The notes: generated by a model not told the origin, from the sequence alone. Counted from the first letter of the stretch, positions 49,797 to 61,068 are shown. The stretch: DNA of 64,000 nt from Allobosea sp. UNC402CLCol (GCF_000745475.1 NZ_KN050692.1:513955-577954), one strand, 5' to 3'. Numbers and translations are program-made.

Positions 49797-50642
49797 ATGA
49801 GCTCCCCTGCCCTCGACGTGGACGCCGTCGCCGCCTTCCTGCAAGCGGCCGAGCTCGCCAGCTTCACACGCGCGGCGGAGGCGCTCGGCTCGACGCAATC
49901 GCTGGTCAGCACCAGAATCAAGCGTCTCGAAACCACGCTCGGCCGGCTGCTGCTGCAACGCCATCCGCGCCTCGTGCGATTGACGCCGGAAGGCGAGCGC
50001 TTCCTGCCGGCGGCGCGGGAATTCCTGGCGGCGCATGGCCGGGCGCTCGCAGCCTTCACCGAGGAGCCGGAGCGTATCGCGGTCGGCATCAGCGAACAGG
50101 CGGCGGGGCCCGACATCCCGCTCCTGCTCTCGCGTCTGGCGGCGCATGATCCCGGCCTCGTCGTCAATCTCCGGATCGAGCCGTCAAGCCTGCTGGAAGC
50201 CGCCTTTGAGGCCGGGGAACTCGACGTCGTGCTCGTCCGGCGGGTCGGGGGAGGCAGGACCGGCGAGGTGCTGCGCGAGGATGTCTTCGGCTGGTTCGCC
50301 TCGCCTGCGCTGATGCCCTGGCCGGACGCGCCGCTGCCGATGATCAGCCTCGTCACCGAGTGCCGCCTGCGCCGCCATGCCATCGAGGCGCTGACCCGCT
50401 GCGGCCGGCCCTGGCGCGAAGCCTTCATCGGCGGCGGCATGGCGGCGGTATTGGCGGCGGTCTCCGGCGGGCTGGGCGTCAGCCCGCTCGCCAGCCGCAT
50501 CGCGCCGCGCGACGCGGTCGATGTCGGGGCGGATTGGGGCCTGCCGCCGCTCGGCCGCTCGCAGGTCGTGCTGCGCAGCCAGGTTTCCAGCGCGCGCGGG
50601 CGCTCCTTCGTCCGCGAACTCGCGGCGGCGTTCCGGGGGTGA
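49797..50642 (+). CDS. LysR family transcriptional regulator
   Basis: A 281-residue LysR regulator: helix-turn-helix 'FTRAAEALGSTQSLVSTRIK' (about 24-43), then the effector-binding domain ('ERIAVGISEQAAGPDIPLL' onward, 'AVLAAVSGGLGVSPLASRI'). It starts at the ATG at 49797; a TTG codon directly precedes it. Divergent from the tautomerase gene, which it probably regulates. Confidence 0.9.
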   Translation: MSSPALDVDAVAAFLQAAELASFTRAAEALGSTQSLVSTRIKRLETTLGRLLLQRHPRLVRLTPEGERFLPAAREFLAAHGRALAAFTEEPERIAVGISEQAAGPDIPLLLSRLAAHDPGLVVNLRIEPSSLLEAAFEAGELDVVLVRRVGGGRTGEVLREDVFGWFASPALMPWPDAPLPMISLVTECRLRRHAIEALTRCGRPWREAFIGGGMAAVLAAVSGGLGVSPLASRIAPRDAVDVGADWGLPPLGRSQVVLRSQVSSARGRSFVRELAAAFRG

Positions 50643-50699
50643 GGCTCGCGGTAAGGCTGCCGTCATCGGGAATGACAGGCGTGCCCCGGAAGAACGGCC

Positions 50700-52919
<2,220 letters not shown>

Positions 52920-53011
52920 GCGGGCCCCAGCCTCAGCCTACGATCATTGCAACGCATTATTATTTGCACAGGTCTGGGCGGCAGCAAGGCGCTTTTCCGA
53001 GTATCGGGCAT

Positions 53012-53038
53012 GAAAAAGCCCGGCAGTGCCGGGCTTTA
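53012..53038 (-). terminator. Rho-independent terminator after rpoZ
   Basis: A 9-bp stem AAAGCCCGG/CCGGGCTTT with a 5-nt loop (53015-53037); on the minus strand the right arm runs on into TTTTTCATG. It lies 35 nt past the omega-subunit stop and 95 nt before the rsh start, so rsh probably also has its own promoter. Confidence 0.88.
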
Positions 53039-53071
53039 GAGCAAAACGGTGAAGAAATTCCCCGACGGGAA

Positions 53072-53461
53072 TCAATCCTCGTCGTCGGCGCTCTCGGTCG
53101 GCGGCACAAGGCCGTCGAGGCCGCGCAGAAGGTCTTCCTCGCTCATGCGATCGAACTGGACTTCGTTGTCCGAGGTCGCGGCGCTCGTGGGGCTGGCGAG
53201 CAGCGGGACGGTCTCCGGCTCCGGCTCGTCGACCTCGACATGCTTCTGCAGCGAGTGGATCAGCTCTTCCTTCAGATCCTCGGGCTTCAGCTTCTCTTCG
53301 GCGATCTCGCGGAGCGCGACGACGGGGTTCTTGTCGTTGTCGCGCGCCACCAGGATCGAAGAGCCCGAAGCGATGTTCCGAGCGCGATGAGCCGCGAGCA
53401 GGACCAGCTCGAAGCGGTTGTCGACCTTGTCGATGCAGTCTTCAACGGTAACGCGAGCCAT
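53072..53461 (-). CDS. rpoZ: RNA polymerase omega subunit
   Basis: A 129-residue omega subunit. It begins with 'MARVTVEDCIDKVDNRFELV', includes 'LLAAHRARNIASGS' and 'DKNPVVALREIAEEKL', and has an acidic C-terminal extension of about 45 residues ending 'ESADDED', as in other alphaproteobacteria. Omega helps fold beta-prime and can bind ppGpp, which fits its place beside rsh. Confidence 0.95.
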   Translation of the reverse strand: MARVTVEDCIDKVDNRFELVLLAAHRARNIASGSSILVARDNDKNPVVALREIAEEKLKPEDLKEELIHSLQKHVEVDEPEPETVPLLASPTSAATSDNEVQFDRMSEEDLLRGLDGLVPPTESADDED

Positions 53462-53601
53462 GGCGGCTCCTTCCGATCTCGGCGATGCAGGGAGATGAAT
53501 CTGCGACGGCCATACAGGCAAAGCCGCCGCGATGCAAGAATTTCGCTGGCTGAGATACAAGCCGCCGGCGGCAAACGTCAACCGAGCGGCCACCCTCCGC
53601 G

Positions 53602-53694
53602 GTCATTCCGGACAAGCCGCATCGCGGCGCCGATCCGGAATCCATCATAGAGCACGGCACCTTACGATGGATTCCGGGTCAAGCCCGGAATGAC
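53602..53694. repeat. Palindromic intergenic repeat, family C copy 2
   Basis: Same ends (GTCATTCCGG / CCGGAATGAC) and the same internal CCGGAATCCATCATAGA block as the element at 23399-23503; the middle parts differ. It lies between rpoZ and the HerA-like gene. Confidence 0.75.
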
Positions 53695-53701
53695 GGTGGA
53701 T

Positions 53702-55420
53702 TCAGGCGCGCATCCGCCGCACCAGATCGTCGAGCGTCGGGTCGAAGCGCGCGCCCTCCTCCGCCGTGGTCTTGCCACCCATGGCCGGCAGCTCGTGCGG
53801 CGCGAGCGCGGCGAAGCGCATGCGCATGGTCGTCGCCACGCCTTCGCCGAAGGCGATGGCCTCGCGGTTGCCGATCGAGGAGAGGAAGGCGATCGTGCTG
53901 GCGGAGGCGTCCGAGATCGCCGAGCGGATGATCTGCTGGTCGCGCTCATTGGCGAGGCGCATCGCGAAGATCGTCGAGCACTGCGACATGATCGTCGGGT
54001 CCAGTTCGCCCGGGCGCTGGGTCACGACACCGAGATAGGCGCCGTATTTGCGGCCTTCCTTGGCGATGCGGGCGATGGCCTGGCGCGTCGGCGCGAAGCC
54101 GAGCTGAGGGTCGGATGGCACATAGCGATGCGCCTCCTCGCAGAGCACGAGCACCTCGATCGCACCCTGGCTGGCGACCGCCAGCTCGAAGGCGAGGCGC
54201 GACAGCACGGAGGCGACCGCATTGACCACCTCGCCCGGCAGGCCGCCGAGTTGGAAGGCCGTGATCGGGCGGCCATGCATGGGAACGCGGAAGATCTGGC
54301 CGAGGATCGGCGCCATGGTCTCGTACATGTTGGCGCGGCCGAACATGAAGCGATAGCGCGGATCGGCATGGAGCGATTCCAGCCGGACCTTGAGCGAGCG
54401 CAGCGCGGCGCGGGGCCAGCGCTGCTCGTGCAGGCCGATCAATTCGTCGATGATGGCGAAGACGTCCTTGAGCCGGTAGGGCGTCGGCGCATCATGGCTC
54501 GCCTGGGCCTGCACCGGCTCCGGCCCGGCCGCGCGCGGGCCGCCGATATCGAGCGGGCGCTTCAGCAGCGAGGAACCGAGATCCCGCGCCAGATCCGGCG
54601 CGGTCGGCGTGCGGTAGCGGGTGCGCGCCGCGGCCACGACCTCGCGCAGGATGTCGGGCTCGTCGTCCAGCGCCGGACGCCCGCGGAAGACGACCTCGGC
54701 CAACTCCTCCTGCTTGAACATCCAGAACGGCAGATCGAGCGCGTCGCCGTCGATCGTCAGCGCAAGCTCGGGAAAGGCGCTCGAATATTCGTTGTGCGGG
54801 TCGAGGATGAGCACGCGCAGGCGCGGGCGGACGGCGACGGCCTTGCGCAGCAGCAGCGCGACCGCGCTCGACTTGCCGACGCCGGTGGTGCCCAGCAGCG
54901 CGAAATGGCGGGAGAGCATGTCCTGGATGTTCACGGTCGCGGGGATGCTCGCATCCTGCGTGATCTGGCCGATCACCACGCCGCCGCGTTCGCCGAGATC
55001 ATGCACCAGCGCGAGATCGCCGGTGCGGATGCGGTGTGCGACAGCGCCGATCGGCGGATAGTTGGTGATGCCGCTCTGGAAGCGCGTCTTGCCGTCCGAG
55101 CCCTCCAGCACCTCACCGAGAAACTCGACCTCGATACGGATCGGATTCTCGGCCGTGTCGGTCCAGGCCGCCTCGACCGCATGCACGCGATAGACCAGCG
55201 CCACGATGCGGCTGCTGCCGAGATTGATCGAGATCATGCGGCCGATCGCCCAGGCGTCGCCGGCCAGCCAGCTTCCCGTCGAGACGGCGCTGAGGATCGT
55301 GGCGCGCGCGCCATCGCAGGCGATCACGCGGCCGAGCACGCGCTCCGGCGGCTGCTTCGTGTCGCGCCGGTCCGGCATGGCGTCGCTTTCGAAGATGCCC
55401 GATTTCACGGCTAGCTGCAT
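53702..55420 (-). CDS. HerA-like ATP-binding protein (DUF87)
   Basis: A 572-residue hexameric-ATPase-type protein of the HerA/FtsK family. It has a HAS-barrel-like N-terminal part, Walker A 'FALLGTTGVGKSSAVALL', Walker B 'LRVLILDPHNEYSSAF' and 'EVLVLCEEAHRYVP', and the sensor/arginine region 'GVVTQRPGELDPTIMSQC'. HerA proteins translocate or process DNA with the nuclease NurA; no nurA gene is nearby. The start at 55420 has GGGGAAGG upstream; two in-frame ATGs further upstream lack such a site. Confidence 0.85.
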   Translation of the reverse strand: MQLAVKSGIFESDAMPDRRDTKQPPERVLGRVIACDGARATILSAVSTGSWLAGDAWAIGRMISINLGSSRIVALVYRVHAVEAAWTDTAENPIRIEVEFLGEVLEGSDGKTRFQSGITNYPPIGAVAHRIRTGDLALVHDLGERGGVVIGQITQDASIPATVNIQDMLSRHFALLGTTGVGKSSAVALLLRKAVAVRPRLRVLILDPHNEYSSAFPELALTIDGDALDLPFWMFKQEELAEVVFRGRPALDDEPDILREVVAAARTRYRTPTAPDLARDLGSSLLKRPLDIGGPRAAGPEPVQAQASHDAPTPYRLKDVFAIIDELIGLHEQRWPRAALRSLKVRLESLHADPRYRFMFGRANMYETMAPILGQIFRVPMHGRPITAFQLGGLPGEVVNAVASVLSRLAFELAVASQGAIEVLVLCEEAHRYVPSDPQLGFAPTRQAIARIAKEGRKYGAYLGVVTQRPGELDPTIMSQCSTIFAMRLANERDQQIIRSAISDASASTIAFLSSIGNREAIAFGEGVATTMRMRFAALAPHELPAMGGKTTAEEGARFDPTLDDLVRRMRA

Positions 55421-55657
55421 CGCCTTCCCCGTCCCTGTGCCGACCATAAGTAGAGACGGCCCGGTTACGATTGACTTCATGGCGGCCGGCTCATGGATTC
55501 GCGGTTAGCAAACCGCAAAGCCGTTCGCTCGCCTTGGCCGTGTCGGGGCCCATCCCGCGGACCGATCAGAATTGGTGGCCCTGCCATCACATTCGCTGCA
55601 TTGAGCCCAGGGGTCCGTTTCGTCTATGCACGGCGATACGAAATAAGGGGGCGGATC

Positions 55658-56407
55658 ATGGCCGAGCGGCTGCGTCTGGGTGTGAACATCGACCATGTCG
55701 CGACGGTGCGTAACGCACGCGGCGGCGCCCTGCCCGATCCGGTGCGCGCGGCGCATCTGGCGATCAAGGCGGGGGCTGACGGCATCACGGCCCATCTGCG
55801 CGAGGACCGGCGCCATATCCGCGACGAGGACATGGCCCGGTTTGCCGCGGAACTGACGAAGCCGCTCAATTTCGAGATGGCCGCTACCGACGAGATGATG
55901 GTGCTGGCGGAGCGCTTCCGGCCGCACGCGGCCTGCCTCGTGCCCGAAAAGCGCGAGGAGCGCACCACCGAGGGCGGCCTCGACGTCGTCGGCCAGCAGG
56001 CCCAGCTCGCGCCGCGCATCGCCCGGCTGAAGGCCGCCGGCTGCCGTGTCTCGCTGTTCATCGAGCCGGACGAGGCGCCGATCGCGATCGCGGCGAAGCT
56101 GGGCGCGCCCGTCGTCGAATTGCATACCGGAAGCTGGTGCCATGCCGTCGCCGATGGCGATGCCGCGAAGGCCGAGGCGGAGTTCCAGCGGCTGAAGAGC
56201 GGAGCGGCCTATGCGGCCGGGCTCGGCCTCGAGGTCCATGCCGGACACGGGCTCGACTACGCGACGGCCCGCAAGCTCGCCGCGGTGCCGGCCTTCGCGG
56301 AATTCAACATCGGCCATTTCCTGATCGGCGAGGCGATCTTCGTCGGGCTCGAAGCCGCGATCACGGCCATGCGTCAGGCCATGGACGAAGGGCGCGCGGC
56401 GATTTAA
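55658..56407 (+). CDS. pdxJ: Pyridoxine 5'-phosphate synthase
   Basis: A 249-residue TIM-barrel enzyme joining 1-deoxyxylulose 5-phosphate and 3-amino-2-oxopropyl phosphate into pyridoxine phosphate. Features: 'LRLGVNIDHVATVRNARGG', 'GITAHLREDRRHIRDEDM', 'CLVPEKREERTTEGGLDV' and the closing 'VHAGHGLDYATARKLAAVP'. It starts the conserved run pdxJ-acpS-lepB-rnc-era, here interrupted by convergent aqpZ. Confidence 0.96.
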   Translation: MAERLRLGVNIDHVATVRNARGGALPDPVRAAHLAIKAGADGITAHLREDRRHIRDEDMARFAAELTKPLNFEMAATDEMMVLAERFRPHAACLVPEKREERTTEGGLDVVGQQAQLAPRIARLKAAGCRVSLFIEPDEAPIAIAAKLGAPVVELHTGSWCHAVADGDAAKAEAEFQRLKSGAAYAAGLGLEVHAGHGLDYATARKLAAVPAFAEFNIGHFLIGEAIFVGLEAAITAMRQAMDEGRAAI

Positions 56408-56416
56408 GTCGGAGGC

Positions 56417-56821
56417 ATGATCCTCGGCATCGGCTCCGATCTCTGCGACATCACGCGCATCCAGAAGTCGCTCGACCGCTTCGGCGAGCGCTTCACCCAT
56501 CGCATCTTCACTGAGGGCGAGCGGGCGAAATCCGACCGGCGCGCGACGCCGGCTGCGTCCTATGCCCGCCGCTTCGCCGCCAAGGAGGCCTGCTCCAAGG
56601 CGCTCGGCACCGGGATGCGTGCCGGTGTGTTCTGGCGCGATATGGAAGTGGTCAACTTGCCCGGCGGGCGGCCGACGATGCGGCTCACCGGCGGCGCGGC
56701 CGAGCGGCTGAAGGCGATGACGCCGGCCGGTTTCGAGGCCTTCGTCCATGTCTCGCTGACCGACGATCCGCCGATGGCGCAGGCCTTCGTGGTGATCGAG
56801 GCTCGGCCGGCTGGCGGCTGA
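56417..56821 (+). CDS. acpS: Holo-[acyl-carrier-protein] synthase
   Basis: A 134-residue AcpS, which transfers phosphopantetheine from CoA to ACP. The Mg-binding Asp is in 'ILGIGSDLCDITRI' and the Glu in 'ARRFAAKEACSKALGTGM'. The start is 9 nt past the pdxJ stop, so the two are co-transcribed. A strong bidirectional terminator follows. Confidence 0.95.
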   Translation: MILGIGSDLCDITRIQKSLDRFGERFTHRIFTEGERAKSDRRATPAASYARRFAAKEACSKALGTGMRAGVFWRDMEVVNLPGGRPTMRLTGGAAERLKAMTPAGFEAFVHVSLTDDPPMAQAFVVIEARPAGG

Positions 56822-56852
56822 AAGCACGGCGCGCCAATCCGCGAGAACGGAA

Positions 56853-56889
56853 CAAAAAAGGCCGGCGCTGGTGGCGCCGGCCTCATTTT
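56853..56889. terminator. Bidirectional terminator between acpS and aqpZ
   Basis: A perfect 9-bp stem GGCCGGCGC/GCGCCGGCC (56860-56868 and 56874-56882) with TGGTG loop. The minus strand runs on into TTTTTTGTT (strong, for the aquaporin gene) and the plus strand into TCATTTTG (weaker, for acpS). Confidence 0.9.
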
Positions 56890-56912
56890 GAGCCTGAAAG
56901 CTCGAGCCTGGC

Positions 56913-57638
56913 TTATTCGGCCGGCTGGGTGCCGCTGACGACGCCCTGCGGCTCGTCGCTCAGCCAGCGATAGATCACGCCGCCGAGGATGCCGCCGAGC
57001 AGCGGCGCCACCCAGAACAGCCAGAGCTGCTGAAGGGCCCAGCCGCCGACGAACAGCGCCGGACCGGTGCTGCGGGCCGGATTCACCGAGGTGTTCGTCA
57101 CGGGGATGCTGACCAGATGGATGAGGGCGAGGCCCAGGCCGATGGCGAGCGGCGCGAAGCCGGCCGGCGCCTTGCCATGGGTCGAACCCATGATGATGAA
57201 GAGGAACATCATCGTCATCACGACCTCCATCAGGAAGGCCGAGACGAGGTTGTACTTGCCGGGCGAATGCTCGGCATAGCCGTTCGAGGCGAAGCCGCCG
57301 GCGAGATCGAAGCCAGGCGCGCCACGCGCGATGACATAAAGGAGGCCCGCGGCGACGATCGCGCCGACGACCTGCGCCACGATATAGGGGACCACCTGCC
57401 CGCCGGGGAAACGCCCGCCGGCCGCGAGGCCGACCGTCACCGCCGGGTTGAGATGGCAGCCGGAGATATGTCCGATGGCATAGGCCATCGTGACGACCGT
57501 GAGGCCGAAGGCGAGCGAGACGCCGAGCAGACCGATACCCACATTCGGAAAGCCGGCGGCAATGACGGCGCTACCGCAGCCAGCAAAAGTAAGCCAAAAC
57601 GTGCCGATGGCTTCGGCGGCATATTTCTTTGCATTCAT
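56913..57638 (-). CDS. aqpZ: Aquaporin Z
   Basis: A 241-residue water channel with six helices and two half-helices bearing NPA boxes ('SGCHLNPAVTVGLAAGG' and 'TNTSVNPARSTGPALF'). The selectivity-filter His ('ALIHLVSIPVTNTSVNP') and Arg after the second NPA mark the water-specific AqpZ class rather than a glycerol facilitator. The start at 57638 ('MNAKKYAAEAIGTFW') has GGGGG upstream. Confidence 0.95.
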   Translation of the reverse strand: MNAKKYAAEAIGTFWLTFAGCGSAVIAAGFPNVGIGLLGVSLAFGLTVVTMAYAIGHISGCHLNPAVTVGLAAGGRFPGGQVVPYIVAQVVGAIVAAGLLYVIARGAPGFDLAGGFASNGYAEHSPGKYNLVSAFLMEVVMTMMFLFIIMGSTHGKAPAGFAPLAIGLGLALIHLVSIPVTNTSVNPARSTGPALFVGGWALQQLWLFWVAPLLGGILGGVIYRWLSDEPQGVVSGTQPAE

Positions 57639-57918
57639 TAAAATAACCCCCGATTGAATACTCGCGAACACTGGCCTTGCGCCGGAGATTCGTCAACATC
57701 CGACCTCCGCGTCCGGAGCATGGACGCCGGTTCAACCTTGCTGCTTCTGCTGCATTGCATCATCGGCATGGGAGGCACCGCAGAAGGCCGCCGTCGCCGC
57801 GGAATCGCCATAGTGCGAGCGCCTTAACCTCGGCGAGATCGCCAGGCACGACGGGCGGATCGGCGACCCTGCACCGGGAGAGCGCATGGCGGCCCATCCC
57901 CTTGTCAGGGCAGAGGAT

Positions 57919-57960
57919 TGCGCGGAAAAGTGGTTTCCACTTTGCGGCCCGATGCTGTAG
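57919..57960. repeat. Palindromic intergenic repeat, family A copy 5
   Basis: GCGGAAAAGTGGTTTCCACT then TTGCGGCCCGATGCTGTAG: a shortened copy in the opposite orientation to copies 2 and 3; AAGTGG/CCACTT is its own small palindrome. Confidence 0.55.
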
Positions 57961-58033
57961 ACCGCGCGCTGGATCGCAGTCTGGATCACCGCGCGCCCCA
58001 GGGGACGCGCGGTGATCCGTATATTTTATGATC

Positions 58034-58084
58034 GCACCGGATGTGTCCGGAAAGTGGAGTCCGCTTTCCGGTCCGATGCTGCAG
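58034..58084. repeat. Palindromic intergenic repeat, family A copy 6
   Basis: GCACCGGATGTGTCCGGAAA, GTGGAGTCCGCTTTCCGGTC, CGATGCTGCAGG. It shares the GGAAAGTGG...CCGATGCTG pattern with copy 5, about 100 nt to the left, and ends 12 nt before the lepB GTG. Confidence 0.55.
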
Positions 58085-58095
58085 GGAGCGCCCGC

Positions 58096-58863
58096 GTGGC
58101 CAACGACGTCGACAGCAAAACCAAGGCGGCCAAGGAAGAAGGCGGCATCCTCGAGACGATCAAGGTGGTCGTCCAGGCCCTTCTGATCGCGCTCGTCATC
58201 CGCACCCTGCTGTTCCAGCCCTTCAACATCCCGTCCGGCTCGCTGATCCCGACATTGCTGATCGGCGATTACCTGTTCGTCTCGAAATACACCTACGGCT
58301 ATTCGCGCTACTCGATTCCGTTCGGGCCTCCGGTGATGTCCGGCCGCGTCTGGGCGGCCGAGCCCAAGCGCGGCGACATCGCCGTCTTCAAGCTGCCGAG
58401 CGACAATTCGACCGATTACATCAAGCGCGTTATCGGCCTGCCCGGCGACCGCATCCAGATGATCGAGGGCATCCTCAACATCAACGGCCAGCCGGTGAAG
58501 CGCGAGCGCATCGCCGACTATGTCACGAGCGACAATTGGGGCCGCAACGTCCCGGTAATCCGCTATGTCGAGACCCTGCCCAACGGCGTGAGCCACGAGA
58601 TCATCGAGCGCGAGGGCGACACCGGCACCTTCGACAACACGCAGGTCTTCACCGTGCCGCCCGGCCATTTCTTCATGATGGGCGACAACCGCGACAACTC
58701 GCTCGACTCGCGCGACCGCAGCGTCGGCTACGTGCCCTTCGAGAACCTCGTCGGGCGGGCGGAGATCATCTTCTTCTCGATCGACGAGGGCGCTTCGGCC
58801 TGGAAGATCTGGGAATGGCCCTCCACGGTTCGCTGGAACCGGATCTTCAGCACCATCAAGTGA
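58096..58863 (+). CDS. lepB: Signal peptidase I
   Basis: A 255-residue leader peptidase. The catalytic Ser49 is in 'FNIPSGSLIPTLLIGD' (Leu replaces the usual Met after it) and Lys110 in 'TDYIKRVIGLPGDRIQ'; box E is 'FFMMGDNRDNSLDSRD'. A single N-terminal anchor helix ('IKVVVQALLIALVIRTLLF') follows a charged start. The start is a GTG at 58096 with AGGGAG upstream. It overlaps rnc by 4 nt. Confidence 0.95.
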   Translation: MANDVDSKTKAAKEEGGILETIKVVVQALLIALVIRTLLFQPFNIPSGSLIPTLLIGDYLFVSKYTYGYSRYSIPFGPPVMSGRVWAAEPKRGDIAVFKLPSDNSTDYIKRVIGLPGDRIQMIEGILNINGQPVKRERIADYVTSDNWGRNVPVIRYVETLPNGVSHEIIEREGDTGTFDNTQVFTVPPGHFFMMGDNRDNSLDSRDRSVGYVPFENLVGRAEIIFFSIDEGASAWKIWEWPSTVRWNRIFSTIK

Positions 58864-59591
58864 GCAAGGCGGCTGAAGGCGGGCGCAAGGCCCCGGACAC
58901 GGCGCGGCTCGAAGCCACGCTCGGACATCGTTTCAACGACAAGGCCCTGCTGGCGACGGCGCTCACCCATATGAGCGCCGAGGAATTGCGGCTGGCGAGC
59001 TATCAGCGCCTGGAATTCCTCGGCGACCGCGTGCTCGGCCTCTCGATCGCTGACATGCTGTTCCGGCGCTATCCGCAATCCGAGGAAGGCGATCTCTCGC
59101 GCCGGCTCGCCGATCTCGTGCGCAAGGAGACCTGCGCCGAGGTGGCTCAGAGCTGGAATCTCGGCCAGTTCATGCGGCTCGGCGACGGCGAGATCCTGGG
59201 CGGCGCCCGCAAGAACAAGGCGATCCTGGCGGATGCCTGCGAGGCGATCATCGGCGCGGTCTTCATCGATGGCGGTTACGAGGCGGCGCGCGCGCTGGTC
59301 GAGCGCGGCTTCGGCGAGCGGCTGATGAAGCCGGTGCGCCCCTTGCGCGACGCCAAGACCGCGCTGCAGGAATGGGCGCAAGGCAAGGGCTACCCGACGC
59401 CGACCTATAGCGAGCTCGGCCGCTTGGGGCCGGACCACGCGCCGGTTTTCATGGTCGCGGCGAAGATCACCGGGCTCGAGGACGCGGAAGCGCGCGGTCC
59501 ATCGAAACGGCTGGCCGAGCAGGCCGCAGCCGAAGCTTTTCTGAAACGCGAGGGTTTGTGGAACGACAAGCCGGAGGGCGACAATGTCTGA
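58860..59591 (+). CDS. rnc: Ribonuclease III
   Basis: A 243-residue RNase III. The catalytic motif is 'QRLEFLGDRVLGLSIADML', with further acidic residues in 'ADACEAIIGAVFIDGGYEAA'; the dsRNA-binding domain starts at about 165 ('DAKTALQEWAQGKGYPTPTY') and ends with 'RLAEQAAAEAFLKREG'. It starts with GTG overlapping the lepB stop (GTGA, 58860-58863) and overlaps era by 8 nt. It processes rRNA precursors. Confidence 0.96.
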   Translation: MSKAAEGGRKAPDTARLEATLGHRFNDKALLATALTHMSAEELRLASYQRLEFLGDRVLGLSIADMLFRRYPQSEEGDLSRRLADLVRKETCAEVAQSWNLGQFMRLGDGEILGGARKNKAILADACEAIIGAVFIDGGYEAARALVERGFGERLMKPVRPLRDAKTALQEWAQGKGYPTPTYSELGRLGPDHAPVFMVAAKITGLEDAEARGPSKRLAEQAAAEAFLKREGLWNDKPEGDNV

Positions 59592-60495
59592 GGCCAACCA
59601 ACCCACACGCTGCGGCTTCGTCGCGCTGATCGGCGCGCCGAATGCCGGCAAGTCGACGCTGCTCAACCAGCTCGTCGGCGCCAAGGTCTCGATCGTCTCG
59701 CGCAAGGTGCAGACGACGCGCACGCAGGTGCGCGGCATCGCCCTGTCGGGGCCGGCGCAGGTCATCTTCGTCGATACGCCCGGCATCTTCGCGCCCAAGC
59801 GCCGGCTCGACCGCGCCATGGTGACGAGCGCCTGGGGCGGCGCCACCGACGCCGACCTGATCGGCGTGCTGATCGACGTCGCCCGCTTCGAGCATGAGGA
59901 AAACACCGCGCTGCTGGAGAAGCTCTCCGAGCTGAAGCAGCCGAAATTCCTGATCCTCAACAAGATCGACACGGTCGCGAAGGAAAAGCTGCTCGAGATC
60001 ACCGCCAAGGTGAACGAGCTCGGCCAGTTCGAGGCGACCTTCATGGTCGCGGCACTGACCGGCTACGGCGTCAAGGACATCCTCGTCTGGCTGGAGAAGC
60101 GCCTTCCCCTCGGCCCCTGGCTTTACCCGGAGGACCAGATCTCGGATGCGCCGCTGCGCTTCCTCGCCGCCGAGATCACCCGCGAGAAGATCTTCGAGCG
60201 GCTCCACGACGAGCTGCCCTACCGCTCGACAGTCGAGACCGAGAGCTGGCAGCAACGTCCCGACGGCTCGGTCCGCATCGAGCAGACGATCTATGTCGAG
60301 CGCGAGGGCCAGCGGAAGATCGTGCTCGGCGAAGGCGGCCAGACGATCAAGGCGATCGGCCAGAGGGCGCGCGTCGAGATCGCGGAAGCGGCCGAGGCCA
60401 AGGTCCATCTCTTCCTGTTCGTGAAGGTGCGCGAGAACTGGAGCGACGATCCGGAACGCTACCGCGAGATGGGGCTGGACTTCCCGAAGGGCTGA
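59584..60495 (+). CDS. era: GTPase Era
   Basis: A 303-residue Era, needed for 30S assembly. G1 'IGAPNAGKSTLLNQL', G3 'VIFVDTPGIFAPKR', G4 'LILNKIDTV', then the KH domain with 'GEGGQTIKAIGQRARVEIAE' and the ending 'WSDDPERYREMGLDFPKG'. It starts 8 nt inside rnc, so translation is coupled. Confidence 0.97.
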   Translation: MSEANQPTRCGFVALIGAPNAGKSTLLNQLVGAKVSIVSRKVQTTRTQVRGIALSGPAQVIFVDTPGIFAPKRRLDRAMVTSAWGGATDADLIGVLIDVARFEHEENTALLEKLSELKQPKFLILNKIDTVAKEKLLEITAKVNELGQFEATFMVAALTGYGVKDILVWLEKRLPLGPWLYPEDQISDAPLRFLAAEITREKIFERLHDELPYRSTVETESWQQRPDGSVRIEQTIYVEREGQRKIVLGEGGQTIKAIGQRARVEIAEAAEAKVHLFLFVKVRENWSDDPERYREMGLDFPKG

Positions 60496-60516
60496 GCCGG
60501 GCACGGGACAGCCGCC

Positions 60517-61068
60517 ATGCGCAGCGAAAAGGACAGGATGCTCGCGGGCGAGCTCTATCGCGCCGACGATCCCGAACTGGTCGCCGATCAGCGCCGCATC
60601 AGCGCCTGGATGGAACGCTTCAACGCCACCACCGCCAGGCCGGAGGAGAGGCCCGCGCTCTTGCGCGAAGCGCTCGGGCATGTCGGGCGTGACGTCACCA
60701 TCCGGCCGCCCTTCCATTGCGACTACGGCTACAACATCAGCCTGGGCGACGGGGTTTTCCTGAACTTCAACTGCGTCATCCTCGACGTGGTCGCGGTGGC
60801 GATCGGCCAGGGCACGCAGATCGGGCCGGGCGTGCAGATCTTGACGGCCGACCATCCGCGCGATCCCGGCGAGCGTGTGCGGATGCTGGAATTCGGCCGG
60901 CCCGTCGGCATCGGCCGCAACGTCTGGATCGGCGGCGGCGCGATCATCCTGCCCGGTGTCACGATCGGCGACGATGCCATCATCGGCGCGGGCAGCGTGG
61001 TCACGCGCGACGTGCCGGCCGGTGCGACCGTCGCCGGCAATCCGGCGCGTCCCCTCGGCCGGAAATGA
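60517..61068 (+). CDS. Sugar O-acetyltransferase, maltose/galactoside type (left-handed beta helix)
   Basis: A 183-residue hexapeptide-repeat acetyltransferase of the Maa/LacA family: N-terminal helices 'EKDRMLAGELYRADDPEL', the repeats 'GDGVFLNFNCVILDV', 'IGQGTQIGPGVQIL' and 'IGRNVWIGGGAIILPGVTIG', and the catalytic His in 'LTADHPRDPGER'. It closes with 'VAGNPARPLGRK'. It lies 21 nt after era and may be co-transcribed with it. The natural acceptor sugar is unknown. Confidence 0.88.
   Translation: MRSEKDRMLAGELYRADDPELVADQRRISAWMERFNATTARPEERPALLREALGHVGRDVTIRPPFHCDYGYNISLGDGVFLNFNCVILDVVAVAIGQGTQIGPGVQILTADHPRDPGERVRMLEFGRPVGIGRNVWIGGGAIILPGVTIGDDAIIGAGSVVTRDVPAGATVAGNPARPLGRK

Larger units (their letters stand above)
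57639..58095. other. Intergenic region aqpZ-lepB with repeats and a hairpin
   Basis: About 460 nt between divergent genes. It contains two family A repeat copies (57919-57960 and 58034-58084) around a perfect 13-bp hairpin, GGATCACCGCGCG/CGCGCGGTGATCC (57983-57995 and 58006-58018), followed by the AT-rich TATATTTTATGAT. It must hold the aqpZ and lepB promoters. No open frame there is convincing. Confidence 0.6.

Noticed and set aside
53702..55420. HerA-like ATPase as part of an antiphage defence system
   Set aside because: HerA proteins occur in defence pairs with SIR2, NurA or DUF4297 proteins, but its neighbours here are rpoZ and pdxJ and no partner is present.
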